Below are positions 1-7,782 of a stretch of DNA of 29,768 bases, piece by piece. Under the pieces are notes generated by a model. It was not told the DNA's origin. It made no database searches and saw only the letters and a list, made by a program, of their open reading frames with translations. Source of the DNA: Methanomicrobiales archaeon. Lineage in GTDB: Archaea; Halobacteriota; Methanomicrobia; Methanomicrobiales; JACTUA01. Both the position numbers and the translations under genes were made by a program. Each line of letters starts with the position of its first letter. Within the stretch, counting starts at the first letter, position 1. The stretch spans positions 1 to 29,768 of the forward strand of contig JAJRCL010000101.1 in the NCBI GenBank assembly GCA_028679035.1, given 5' to 3'.

Positions 1-1
1 G

Positions 2-49
2 GAAACCGAACGGCTGAAGAGCGACGAAGAATTGCGGTACATCGGATAA
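2..49 (+). CDS. C-terminal end of an unidentified gene (partial)
   Basis: The second forward frame reads ETERLKSDEELRYIG and then TAA at 47-49. The charged composition looks like the tail of a soluble protein, and a hairpin followed by a T-run lies just downstream, as expected at the end of a transcription unit. Only fifteen residues are visible, so the family cannot be named. It is called a gene end because the hairpin and T-run need an upstream transcript and the next gene starts at 185 with its own ribosome binding site. Confidence 0.45.
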   Translation, partial: ETERLKSDEELRYIG

Positions 50-61
50 TCAACCAGCGCA

Positions 62-122
62 TCATCATGCACTGGGCATGATGAGGATCCAGTAACGAGA
101 CGTTTTGTGAGTTGCTTTTTTT
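62..122 (+). terminator. hairpin plus downstream T-run after the first partial gene
   Basis: Bases 62-70 (TCATCATGC) and 76-84 (GCATGATGA) form perfect 9-bp inverted arms around a 5-nt loop. A run of seven T lies at 116-122. Archaeal termination depends mainly on the T-run; the hairpin may stabilise the 3' end of the mRNA. Position after a stop codon and before the next start supports the reading. Confidence 0.5.
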
Positions 123-184
123 CACCCGGATAAAGGAAATCATCATTAACTCCTTCACCCCATCTGGGGGATGGTGACGGACTG

Positions 185-553
185 ATGTCAACAATTGTCC
201 ATTTTGATGTACCCACAGACGATGTCGAACGGGCGAAAAAATTCTATGCCGCCTTGCTCGGCTGGAAATTCGAATCCTACCCGGAAATGCAATACAACCT
301 GATTACGACGACAAACCTTGACGGGACGCCGGGTGTCGGTGGCGGCATGGGAAAGAGGATGGATCCATCCCAGCACATCGTGAACTACTTCGGCGTGCCA
401 TCCATCGATGCTGCCATTAAAAAGGTCAAGAGTCTCGGTGGTTCTGTTGTTACGGAAAAGATGGCGGTACCGCAGATGGGCTACCTGGTAAGCTGCATGG
501 ACACCGAAGGAAACGCATTCGGGCTCTGGGAAGAGAATAAAAACGCACAATAA
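185..553 (+). CDS. VOC (glyoxalase/bleomycin-resistance fold) family protein
   Basis: This 122-residue protein has the length and pattern of a single vicinal-oxygen-chelate domain. It opens with 'IVHFDVPTDDVERAKKFYAALLGW', the usual first beta strand and helix of the fold, and ends with 'DTEGNAFGLWEE', the last strand with its Glu. The middle 'VNYFGVPSIDAAIKKVKSLGG' is the second half of the pseudo-repeat. Such proteins are soluble and bind small molecules or divalent metal; which substrate cannot be told. A GGTGA ribosome binding site at about 174-178 supports the ATG at 185. The next gene starts about 60 bp on with its own strong ribosome binding site. Family call is firm, function open. 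Confidence 0.85.
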   Translation: MSTIVHFDVPTDDVERAKKFYAALLGWKFESYPEMQYNLITTTNLDGTPGVGGGMGKRMDPSQHIVNYFGVPSIDAAIKKVKSLGGSVVTEKMAVPQMGYLVSCMDTEGNAFGLWEENKNAQ

Positions 554-615
554 TACGCTCTCACCATGAGTAATGATCCGGCCGTGACCGGCGCATCTAC
601 CGAAGGAGGACCTCA

Positions 616-1734
616 GTGCGTGCATACGCCGATCTGCATCTCCATTCGCCCTATTCGATAGGGGTTTCCCGCTCCCTTACGCCGGCTGCCCTCATCGATG
701 CCTGTTCCCTGAAAGGAATAACGGTTCTTGGGAGCGGGGATGCGCTGCATCCGGAATGGAGGAGGTCCTGGCTGGCAGTACAGGATCCGCATAGTATTAT
801 CGTCATCCCGTCAGCGGAAGTGGAGGATGCGAAGCGCATCCACCACCTGATCCTGATGGAGGATTTCGCATCCTTTGCCACCCTTGCCGAGAGTTTAGGA
901 AAGAAAACCCCCAACGTGTGCACGGGCGGGAGACCCCATATCCCTGCGTCAGGAGAAGAGATTGCCCGGATGGTGCACGACCTGGGGGGCCTCATCGGTC
1001 CTGCGCATGCATTCACCCCGTGGACAGCACTCTACGCCTCCTGCAATCATGTTGCAGAGTGCTATGGCAGCGAACGGATCGACTATCTCGAGCTGGGGCT
1101 ATCGGCAGACACCTCCTATGGGGCCGGGATCCGGGACCTCTACGGGGTCCCGTTTCTCTCCAATTCGGACGCCCACAGTGCGTCTCCCCTCCGTTTCGGA
1201 CGGGAATTCAACCGTCTCGAACTGACCCGGTTCGATGTACCGGCAGTCCTGGAGGCGGTGCGCGAAGGCAGGATCAGCATGAACGCCGGTCTCTTTCCCG
1301 AAGAAGGAAAATACAACCGGACCGCATGTTCGCGCTGCTTTGAACAATACCCGCTTGAGGATGCCGTCCGGTATGCGTGGCGCTGCCCGAAGGATCGCGG
1401 GCGGATAAAAAAGGGAGTCTTTGACCGGGCGCGGGAACTCACCGATGGTGACCCGCTCCCCCGCCCCCGGTACTGTCACATGATTCCGCTCGGGGAAATT
1501 ATCCAGAAGGTCCTGGGAGACGCAACGCCTTCGACAAAACGGTGTCGGGCGCTCTATGATACCCTGCTTGGACCCCTGGGACCTGAGATCGATATCCTTA
1601 TCAGGCGCAGCATTTCCGAGATTGGGGAAATCGACCCCCGCGTTGCCAGCGCCATCGATGCGCTGCGGACCGGTCGCGTACGTCTTACGCCGGGGGGCGG
1701 TGGCCGGTACGGAACCTTTGATTTCACCGGCTGA
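616..1734 (+). CDS. EndoQ-like PHP-domain DNA repair endonuclease
   Basis: The 372-residue product matches archaeal endonuclease Q, which nicks DNA 5' of deaminated bases such as uracil and hypoxanthine. The N-terminal PHP metal-binding domain shows 'YADLHLHSPYS' (His at about 8 and 10), 'GSGDALHPEW', 'SAEVED..RIHHL', 'GPAHAFTPW' and 'LSNSDAHS', which carry the metal ligands. A C-terminal part starts at about residue 238 with a CxxC and continues to 'CPKDRGRIKKGV.DRARELTD', the EndoQ zinc-finger region. Usual family members have CPxCGG here, so one Cys ligand appears replaced by Asp. The start is GTG at 616, set by GGAGGA at 605-610. The length is slightly short for the family, mainly at the C-terminus. 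Confidence 0.85.
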   Translation: MRAYADLHLHSPYSIGVSRSLTPAALIDACSLKGITVLGSGDALHPEWRRSWLAVQDPHSIIVIPSAEVEDAKRIHHLILMEDFASFATLAESLGKKTPNVCTGGRPHIPASGEEIARMVHDLGGLIGPAHAFTPWTALYASCNHVAECYGSERIDYLELGLSADTSYGAGIRDLYGVPFLSNSDAHSASPLRFGREFNRLELTRFDVPAVLEAVREGRISMNAGLFPEEGKYNRTACSRCFEQYPLEDAVRYAWRCPKDRGRIKKGVFDRARELTDGDPLPRPRYCHMIPLGEIIQKVLGDATPSTKRCRALYDTLLGPLGPEIDILIRRSISEIGEIDPRVASAIDALRTGRVRLTPGGGGRYGTFDFTG

Positions 1735-1858
1735 TACAATTCCACATACAGGTGTCTGAAAAGCGGGTTACCCCCTTTCCCGGCATCAACCTCTCCTTCT
1801 CAGGTCCCATTTCCCTGATAAGCAACAATTATGGGTGACGTCGGCAAAAGTACATACA

Positions 1859-2041
1859 ATGTTAAAGATTCATCGGGAGATATGCGGGTATTGCGGGGCA
1901 TGTGTTTCGGTGTGTCCGGAAGGCGCGCTCGAACTGATTGATGCCTACCTGACGGTCGATCTCAAATGCAAAGACTGCAGTATCTGCACCCGCGCCTGCC
2001 CGCTGGGGGCACTGGAGGTCGTCGATGAAGGACAGGTATGA
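1859..2041 (+). CDS. 2[4Fe-4S] ferredoxin, probable electron donor to geranylgeranyl reductase
   Basis: This 60-residue protein contains two complete cluster motifs: 'CGYCGACVSVCP' near the N-terminus and 'CKDCSICTRACP' in the second half, the classic duplicated clostridial ferredoxin fold. It overlaps the start of the geranylgeranyl reductase gene by 17 bp, so the two are translated from one mRNA. In Methanosarcina acetivorans an adjacent ferredoxin supports full saturation of archaeal lipids by the reductase, so the same pairing is inferred here. The ATG at 1859 places the first cysteine at residue 8; an in-frame GTG at 1835 would add eight residues. No clear ribosome binding site precedes either, so a leaderless message is possible. 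Confidence 0.85.
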   Translation: MLKIHREICGYCGACVSVCPEGALELIDAYLTVDLKCKDCSICTRACPLGALEVVDEGQV

Positions 2042-3221
2042 CCTGCTGATTATCGGCGGAGGACCGGGAGGGGCCATCGCAGCGAAGACCGCCGCCTGCA
2101 AAGGCCTTTCGGTCTGTCTTGTTGAGAAACGGCCTGCCATCGGTGTGCCGGTGCGCTGCGCTGAGGGGATAGGGAAAGATATCCTGCAGCAGTTCATTGA
2201 ACCGGATGAACGGTGGATCTCCGCCGAAATCGATCGCGCCATACTCGTATCCCCCGACGGTACATCCATGGTCCTCGAACCGCAGCACGCCGGGAACGAG
2301 GTCGGTTATGTACTGGATCGTAAGATATTCGACCGGGAGCTCGTGTGGCAGGCTGCCGCGGCCGGTGCTGATATCGCGGTAAAGACCCGGGCGGTTGCCC
2401 CAATTATGGAGAATGGAAAAGTCTCCGGGGCGACGATTGAGAGCTGCGGGGAGGTGAAGAATGTACGGGCAGAGGCGGTCATTGCTGCCGACGGGGTTGA
2501 GTCCAAATTTGCCCGCTGGTGCGGCATCGATACCACGGTCCCCCTCCGTGAAATCATGAGCTGCGCCCAGTACCTTATGACGAACCTCACCATCGACCCA
2601 CACGCTACCGTATTTTATTTCGGGAATTCTATTGCCCCCGAAGGGTATCTCTGGGTATTTCCCAAGGGAGAACGCAGCGCAAACGTGGGAATCGGGATTA
2701 CCGGCAGAAAGAGTGCACCCGGTAAAAGGGCAAAGGACTATCTCGATGCTTTTGTGAGGTCGCATTTTCCCGACGGGAGGACAATCGAGTGCATCGTGGG
2801 AGGAGTGTCCGTGTGCCGGCCGCTTCCCTGTACCGTTGCGGACGGGCTCCTCATTGTCGGGGACGCAGCACGGGTGGTTGATCCCCTGACCGGCGGAGGA
2901 ATTTTCAACGCGATGTATACCGGTCAGCTTGCAGCAGATGTGGCGGCCGGTGCAATTGCCGAAGGAAACACGCTGAAAGAACGTCTCATGCCGTACGACA
3001 CTACCTGGCGGTGTGCAAAGCTCGGGAAGAATCTTGAGCGCAACTACAAGATCAAGGAGTTTTTCATCGGGCTTTCCGATAAGAAACTGAATGCGCTTGC
3101 CCAGTCGGTCTCCAAGATTAACCTGAAGGAATTTTCTACCCTTGTCCTTGTGAAAGAGCTCATTAAGAGAAATCCAGGCCTGATCCTTGATCTCAAAGCA
3201 CTCAAGGATGCAATCTCCTGA
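2025..3221 (+). CDS. geranylgeranyl reductase family FAD protein (archaeal lipid saturation)
   Basis: The 398-residue flavoprotein reduces the double bonds of geranylgeranyl chains in archaeal ether lipids at the membrane surface. The N-terminal dinucleotide motif 'LLIIGGGPGGAIAAKTAA' binds FAD, and 'RCAEGIG' follows at about residue 45 as in the family. 'YLWVFPKG' in the middle is the substrate-domain signature, and 'GDAARVVDPLTGGGIFNAM' at about residue 285 is the second FAD motif. Length fits the family. The gene overlaps the ferredoxin gene upstream and ends in a T-run. Which archaeal-lipid substrate it prefers (free diphosphate or the glycerol ether) cannot be read from sequence. Confidence 0.9.
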   Translation: MKDRYDLLIIGGGPGGAIAAKTAACKGLSVCLVEKRPAIGVPVRCAEGIGKDILQQFIEPDERWISAEIDRAILVSPDGTSMVLEPQHAGNEVGYVLDRKIFDRELVWQAAAAGADIAVKTRAVAPIMENGKVSGATIESCGEVKNVRAEAVIAADGVESKFARWCGIDTTVPLREIMSCAQYLMTNLTIDPHATVFYFGNSIAPEGYLWVFPKGERSANVGIGITGRKSAPGKRAKDYLDAFVRSHFPDGRTIECIVGGVSVCRPLPCTVADGLLIVGDAARVVDPLTGGGIFNAMYTGQLAADVAAGAIAEGNTLKERLMPYDTTWRCAKLGKNLERNYKIKEFFIGLSDKKLNALAQSVSKINLKEFSTLVLVKELIKRNPGLILDLKALKDAIS

Positions 3222-3225
3222 TCTC

Positions 3226-3232
3226 TTTTTTT
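3226..3232 (+). terminator. T-run terminator after geranylgeranyl reductase
   Basis: Seven consecutive T begin five bases after the TGA stop of the reductase gene. This is the typical archaeal intrinsic terminator form. No strong hairpin precedes it. Confidence 0.5.
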
Positions 3233-3342
3233 CGGCATTTCATGAATAGTGTGAAGGGATTAACCAGATCCGGAAAAGGGACAGGTTCCAAGGAAAAACG
3301 AGTCCGGACAGGCATATCCTTTCCTGTGGCAAAAAGCGCATC

Positions 3343-3362
3343 TTTTTATTGCCAATAAAAAT
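3343..3362 (+). promoter_or_regulatory. A/T-rich perfect palindrome overlapping a likely TATA element
   Basis: TTTTTATTG at 3343-3351 and CAATAAAAA at 3353-3361 are perfect inverted arms around one central C. The right arm with the following T forms an AT-rich element about 25-30 bp before the ATG at 3386, the right place for the TATA box of a leaderless or short-leader HEAT-repeat mRNA. A symmetric site over the TATA box could be bound by a dimeric repressor; this is inference. Confidence 0.45.
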
Positions 3363-3385
3363 ATCTCTCTTTATCAGGTAGCTTC

Positions 3386-4015
3386 ATGGTCTCGGTCAGT
3401 ACGCATCCCGGTATACAGAAGATGGAAGAAAAGAAAGACACCAGCGGCCTGTGCAAGGCACTCACCCAGGACGATCCGGTTATCCGGCGGGAGGCTGCAC
3501 TGGCGCTGGGGCGGATCCGGAGCACCGATGCAGTAATCCCGCTCATTGCAGCTCTTTCTGATCCAGACCAGGAAGTGCGGCAACGAGCCGAGGAATCCTT
3601 GCGAAAAATACGGGATGGCCGTGCCCTGGAGCCTCTGGTTGCCGCTATGAAAAATGCAGAACCTCGGATACGACGGATTGCGGCGGATCTTCTGGGGGAC
3701 CTGGCAGATACCCGCGCCCTCGACCCTCTGGTCTTTGCTTTGCGCGACCGGGATGAAGGGACCCGCGTGGCGATTGTCGAGGCACTTGGCAAGATAGGAG
3801 GTAATCGTGGCCTTATCCCCCTTGTCCAGGCGCTGAAGGACGAGAGCCCGTCTGTGCGGGAAGGAGCCGCCCGGGCTCTCGGGAGACTGGGGGATCCCCG
3901 GTCCATCGAACCCCTCAACGAAGCTGCGCAGAGCGATGCGGCACAGGGCGTGCGGCGAGCGGCAAAAAGGGCGCAGGAGATCATCGCTGCAAAAACCGGA
4001 ATGCCGGAAAAATAA
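3386..4015 (+). CDS. HEAT-repeat (PBS-lyase-like) protein
   Basis: The 209-residue product is built from about six tandem 31-residue helical repeats. Each has the core 'xPLIxALxDxDxxVRxxAAxxLGxI', for example 'IPLIAALSDPDQEVRQRAEESL' and 'IPLVQALKDESPSVREGAARAL'. Such alpha-solenoids are soluble protein-binding scaffolds; related bacterial proteins act as phycobilin lyases, but no such chemistry is expected in a methanogen. ATG at 3386 is taken as the start; an internal Met at residue 13 ('MEEKKDTSG') is an alternative. It stands alone between the reductase and RNase HII genes. A second, longer protein of the same type lies at 22997-24628. Partner unknown. Confidence 0.85.
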   Translation: MVSVSTHPGIQKMEEKKDTSGLCKALTQDDPVIRREAALALGRIRSTDAVIPLIAALSDPDQEVRQRAEESLRKIRDGRALEPLVAAMKNAEPRIRRIAADLLGDLADTRALDPLVFALRDRDEGTRVAIVEALGKIGGNRGLIPLVQALKDESPSVREGAARALGRLGDPRSIEPLNEAAQSDAAQGVRRAAKRAQEIIAAKTGMPEK

Positions 4016-4128
4016 TTTTCCACACCTGATTCCCAAGCCGTTTCAGGCCTGGTCTTTTACATCGGAACTCTAATCCTGATACTCAGGTGTAGGATCGTTC
4101 AAATAGCCAGGTAGTCCACCTCTTAATT

Positions 4129-4776
4129 ATGATCTGCGGGGTTGACGAAGCCGGGAAGGGTGCCGTACTTGGACCTCTGGTGATCGCCGCAGCAGGGTGC
4201 GCATCCCCGGAGGAGCTGGAAGGTATTGGTATCCGGGATTCAAAGGAACTCTCTCCTTCCCGGCGTGAGGAACTCTTCCCTGTCATCATCGAACGCTGCT
4301 CCACAGCAGTTCTCTCTGTTCCGTCCGCAGACGTGGACCGGCACCGGTTGCGCATGAACCTGAACCGCTGTATGGCCCGGGGACATGCAGCTGTCATCAA
4401 TCGCCTCGCACCGTCGGTTGCGTATATTGATGCGTGTGATGTGAACGCCGAACGATACGCCCACATGGTACGGGAGTACCTTGCGTGCAACTGCTCTATC
4501 ATTTCCCGGCATCACGCTGATACAACGTACCCCGTCGTCAGCGCTGCCAGTATTGTTGCGAAAGTGGTGCGTGATCGTGCCATTGCAGAGCTCAGCGATG
4601 AATATGGGGATATCGGTAGTGGTTACCCTTCTGATGGAAAAACAATCGCTTTCCTCCGGGCGTATATTAAGAGCAACAAAAAAAATCCTCCAATCGCCCG
4701 GAAGGGCTGGAGCACCGTCACATCCCTGCTGAATGAAGAGTTCCAGGTAAAAATAACGCGATTTTTCGGACCCTGA
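4129..4776 (+). CDS. rnhB: ribonuclease HII
   Basis: The enzyme removes RNA from RNA-DNA hybrids, including single ribonucleotides in genomic DNA and primers. The N-terminal 'CGVDEAGKGAVLGPLVIAA' carries the catalytic Asp and Glu (residues 5 and 6) and the glycine-rich substrate loop. 'VAYIDACDVN' at about residue 100 has the third acidic residue. 'ADTTYPVVSAASIVAKVVRDRAI' and 'GSGYPSD' complete the type 2 RNase H signature. The length of 215 residues is normal for archaea. The ATG at 4129 leaves only two residues before the first conserved motif, so the start is firm. No obvious ribosome binding site is seen, which suits a leaderless mRNA. Confidence 0.95.
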   Translation: MICGVDEAGKGAVLGPLVIAAAGCASPEELEGIGIRDSKELSPSRREELFPVIIERCSTAVLSVPSADVDRHRLRMNLNRCMARGHAAVINRLAPSVAYIDACDVNAERYAHMVREYLACNCSIISRHHADTTYPVVSAASIVAKVVRDRAIAELSDEYGDIGSGYPSDGKTIAFLRAYIKSNKKNPPIARKGWSTVTSLLNEEFQVKITRFFGP

Positions 4777-4907
4777 TCCCCGGCCCAGATGGATATTGTA
4801 CGGTGTCCAGCCGTTAATCCCGCCGAACGAAACAAAATCGGGAAATGACGTGTTGTACGGGTTCCTTCGGAGAGGTTTTATCTCGCCGGCTGAGGTATGT
4901 ATAGTGA

Positions 4908-6206
4908 ATGGACTGGCGCGTCATCGTACTCCTGCTTATCGCCTGTTATGCGCTCATCGCCGCGTACCTCTACACGAGGAAGGTTGCACCGGATACGATC
5001 TCGTTTTACGGTCCAATCCTCGCCATCAAAAGCCACAGTGTGGGCATTTTTGATTCCCTTACCCGTTTTCGCCGCTTTCTCCGGGCGTACGGGACTACAG
5101 GGGTTGTCGTTGTCGCCGCCGTATCAGTGTTCATCACGGTCCTGCTGTTTATCTCCCTCCAGTACACCCTGATCTTCCGTCCCCCTCCGACCGGGATCTA
5201 TGAGCCGCAGAATATTTTCCTCCTACCGGGGATCAACGATTACGTGCCTTCGACATTTGCGGTCTGGTTTGCCTTCATCATCACCATAGTGGTACACGAA
5301 TTCGGCCATGGGATCCTGTGCCGGGTGGAGGGCCTGAAAGTCCGGAGCATGGGTGTTCTGGTCGCCGTAATCCCGATCGGTTTCTTTGTCGAACCGGACG
5401 AGGAGGAGCTTGAAAAAGCCCGGGGAATACCCAAGGCACGTATTTTTGGCGCAGGGATCTCCAATAATATCGTCATCGGCCTCGTGAGTTTTTTCGTTTT
5501 GGCCCTGCTCATCGGGTTTGCGATCCCGGCAACGACACCGATCGTCCATGGGGAGTACAAGGACTACCCGGCAGCGGTTGCCGGTATCCCTCTCAATTCG
5601 GTGATACGCCAGGTGAATGGGGTCGATGTGCACACACCGGATGATGTCGCACGCATCCTCAATTCCACGAAACCCGGGGATGCGATAACAGTCCAGGCTG
5701 ACTATCGTGGACAGGTAACCACGTACCGGCTTACCCTTTCGGCATGGCCCAATGGCACAACTCCGATGCGGGATTCGGGTTTTATGGGCATTTACTATTA
5801 CCCGGCAACGACTATCGCCGCAACAATGCAGAACCTTGCATCTCCCACCGGGTTCGTCCGGTTTATCGCGGTCCCCTTTGATATGACCATGGAAGGGCGA
5901 TACTTCCAGATCCTTGCCTTTGACGTTCCCGAACAGGAATACTATGGGGTCCCCCTCCCCTGGATTTTCTGGGGCCTCGTGCACCTCTCGTTCTGGTGCG
6001 CATGGATTAATATCAATGTCGGCATTTTCAACGCCATCCCGATGATTCCCCTCGACGGAGGATATATTATGAAGGAAGGCGTCGATGGCCTTCTCCGGCG
6101 GTGGGGGGTCCCGCAGCTCTCCCGGTATGTCGTAGGGCTCATCAGCTGGCTGATGCTGACGATCATCGTTGCCCTGATCGCCCTTCCCTACCTTCTGCAT
6201 CTCTGA
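4908..6206 (+). CDS. site-2 protease family (M50) intramembrane metalloprotease with PDZ domain
   Basis: This 432-residue multi-pass membrane protein has the zinc-binding HExxH motif 'VVHEFGHGIL' (His130, Glu131, His134) inside a membrane segment. The second active-site segment is 'FNAIPMIPLDGGYIM' near residue 385, whose Asp is the third zinc ligand. Between them lies a PDZ-like domain ('AVAGIPLNSVIRQVNGVDVHTPDDV', about 220-285). Two N-terminal membrane helices are visible at 4-22 and 65-88. The family cleaves transmembrane segments, often releasing regulators from the membrane; no anti-sigma-type substrate is adjacent. It converges on the NfeD/SPFH pair, another membrane-proteolysis related unit. 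The ATG at 4908 starts directly at the first membrane helix. Confidence 0.93.
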   Translation: MDWRVIVLLLIACYALIAAYLYTRKVAPDTISFYGPILAIKSHSVGIFDSLTRFRRFLRAYGTTGVVVVAAVSVFITVLLFISLQYTLIFRPPPTGIYEPQNIFLLPGINDYVPSTFAVWFAFIITIVVHEFGHGILCRVEGLKVRSMGVLVAVIPIGFFVEPDEEELEKARGIPKARIFGAGISNNIVIGLVSFFVLALLIGFAIPATTPIVHGEYKDYPAAVAGIPLNSVIRQVNGVDVHTPDDVARILNSTKPGDAITVQADYRGQVTTYRLTLSAWPNGTTPMRDSGFMGIYYYPATTIAATMQNLASPTGFVRFIAVPFDMTMEGRYFQILAFDVPEQEYYGVPLPWIFWGLVHLSFWCAWININVGIFNAIPMIPLDGGYIMKEGVDGLLRRWGVPQLSRYVVGLISWLMLTIIVALIALPYLLHL

Positions 6207-6220
6207 ACTTCAGCCCGATC

Positions 6221-6238
6221 CGATCGTTTTGACGATCG
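6221..6238 (+). terminator. hairpin between converging S2P and SPFH genes
   Basis: CGATCGT at 6221-6227 and ACGATCG at 6232-6238 are perfect 7-bp arms with a TTTG loop, 15 bp after the protease stop codon. It can fold in transcripts of either strand. Confidence 0.45.
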
Positions 6239-6262
6239 AAGGATGAAAGTCAACGATGCCGT

Positions 6263-6268
6263 AAAAAA
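6263..6268 (-). terminator. T-run after the SPFH gene (minus strand)
   Basis: Six A on the plus strand give six T in the minus-strand transcript about ten bases past the SPFH stop codon, followed further on by the shared hairpin. Confidence 0.4.
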
Positions 6269-6277
6269 GAGGGGTTC

Positions 6278-7327
6278 TTATTCTTTCTTGACTTTTTCGC
6301 CGACTTCCGGCGGTTCCTGCTCGAGAACATCCCGGTTTTCTTTCAGGATCTCGGCAATTTCATTTGCATCCGGAAGGATTCCCAGGATCTTTTCATCGAG
6401 ATGCACGCTTTCCCCTTCCGTGCGGGGAGCTTCTTCCGTTTCCCCAAGGAATTTGGATGCCTGGCGGATGAGTGCGGAAATTTCGTAGGGAAAGATGATC
6501 TTCGTTGCCTGCCCGTTTGCCATCTGTTTCAGTGCGTCCAGGGAAAGGACGGTGATCGCTTTGCGGTCGAGTGGCTGGGCGCCGAGTGCCAGGATCCGCA
6601 GCCCCTGGGCTTCACCCTGGGACTGGAGAATCCGTGACACCCGTTCCCCATCAGCCCTGAGGATCTGGCTCTGGCGGCTTCCTTCTGCTTCGAGAATCTG
6701 GCCCTGCTTCGCCCCTTCCGCACGCAGGATCGCCGATCTCTTGTCACCGTCAGCCCGGAGGATTGCGGCTCTCCGTTCCCGTTCCGCAGCGGTCTGTTCG
6801 GTCATCGCCTGTTTGACGGCACCGACCGGATCGACTTCCTTGATCTCGACCCGTTCCACTTTGACGCCCCATTGATCGGTTTCCCGGTCCAGAATATCCC
6901 GCAGTTTCGTGTTGATCAGGTCCCGGTTGTACAGCACTTCATCGAGCTGCATATCGCCGATAACACCCCGCAGCGTCGTCTGGGCGAGCGCCACTGTTGC
7001 GGTACGGTAATTAGAGACCTCGAAAAATGCCTTTTCCGGATCTATCACACGGATGTAAACGATGGCATCGACATTTGTTGGTGAATTATCCTTGGTGATG
7101 ACTTCCTGCTTGGGAACATCGACGACCTGGGTCCTGAGATCCAGTTTCACGATGCTCGTTACCAGGGGCAATACCCAGCGGAATCCAGGATTCAGCCTTC
7201 CCACATATTTCCCGAGCCGGATCTGCAAACCCTGCTCGTAGGGCTGTATGATCACAACGCCCTTGGCAAAAATGAAAACAATAACAAGAATTAATATAAT
7301 CGCAATGATGCTTTCAACGACGACCAT
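6278..7327 (-). CDS. SPFH/stomatin-like (prohibitin homology) membrane protein
   Basis: The 349-residue protein starts with one membrane helix (about residues 3-25) followed by 'IIQPYEQGLQIRLGKYVGRLNPGFRW', the opening of the SPFH domain, and continues through 'LDLRTQVVDVPKQEVITKDN'. After the domain comes a long helical region with five near-identical 11-residue units of the form ILRAxGxxQxx, a coiled coil that lets these proteins form large membrane rings. Stomatin homologues organise membrane microdomains and bind proteases. The ATG at 7327 shares one base with the NfeD stop codon (TAATG), so the two are translationally coupled, and stomatin-NfeD pairing is a widespread operon. An acidic tail ends the protein. 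Confidence 0.93.
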   Translation of the reverse strand: MVVVESIIAIILILVIVFIFAKGVVIIQPYEQGLQIRLGKYVGRLNPGFRWVLPLVTSIVKLDLRTQVVDVPKQEVITKDNSPTNVDAIVYIRVIDPEKAFFEVSNYRTATVALAQTTLRGVIGDMQLDEVLYNRDLINTKLRDILDRETDQWGVKVERVEIKEVDPVGAVKQAMTEQTAAERERRAAILRADGDKRSAILRAEGAKQGQILEAEGSRQSQILRADGERVSRILQSQGEAQGLRILALGAQPLDRKAITVLSLDALKQMANGQATKIIFPYEISALIRQASKFLGETEEAPRTEGESVHLDEKILGILPDANEIAEILKENRDVLEQEPPEVGEKVKKE

Positions 7328-7782
7328 TATTCCACCTCCGCAACAACGATATGCACGCCTTCGGACCGGAGAACCCGCACTTTTTTCCCTGCAGGAATTG
7401 TTCCTTCTGCAGCCCGGGCACTCCACTCGACCCTGCCGATAGTCACTTTGCCATTGATGGAATCTTCATCCACCGTCCGGATGACATTTCCCACCATTCC
7501 GACGATTGAATCCCGGGATATCGTTGTCGGTGACCCATTCGGGGTCAGCCGGCTGTATATCCAGACCGTCACACCGGCAGTGACGAGAGCAACGACGACG
7601 CCAAGAATGATACCCGTCGATGATGAGAAAATATCAATGCCCAGGAGCACAAGGATCCCAAGGAAGATCATGACAGTCGCAGGGACCGCAACGAAAAAAC
7701 CGGGAGTATAGGCCTCAATAAGAAGCATGACCGATCCGGCGATAACAAGCGTCCAGCCGATTGCCACATCCACGAACGCCAT
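7327..7782 (-). CDS. NfeD-like membrane protein (short form), partner of the SPFH protein
   Basis: The 151-residue product has four closely spaced hydrophobic segments in its first 80 residues ('MAFVDVAIGWTLVIAGSVML', 'GFFVAVPATVMIFLGILVLLGI', 'GIILGVVVALVTAGVTVWIYS') and then a C-terminal OB-fold region from 'GMVGNVIRTVDEDSINGKVTI' to 'GVHIVVAEVE'. That is the short NfeD class without the N-terminal serine protease domain. NfeD proteins bind the stomatin-like partner encoded directly downstream. The ATG at 7782 lies about 25 bp from a TATA-like element, which predicts a leaderless mRNA. Confidence 0.9.
   Translation of the reverse strand: MAFVDVAIGWTLVIAGSVMLLIEAYTPGFFVAVPATVMIFLGILVLLGIDIFSSSTGIILGVVVALVTAGVTVWIYSRLTPNGSPTTISRDSIVGMVGNVIRTVDEDSINGKVTIGRVEWSARAAEGTIPAGKKVRVLRSEGVHIVVAEVE

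Noticed and set aside
1962..2765. 267-codon minus-strand frame opposite the geranylgeranyl reductase
   Set aside because: The plus-strand product has two FAD motifs; the opposite frame has no family features.
5223..6200. Long open frame (325 codons) on the minus strand opposite the site-2 protease
   Set aside because: The plus-strand frame has clear HExxH, PDZ and LDGG motifs. The opposite frame is a low-complexity mirror of it, rich in Asp, Arg and Pro, with no recognisable domain.
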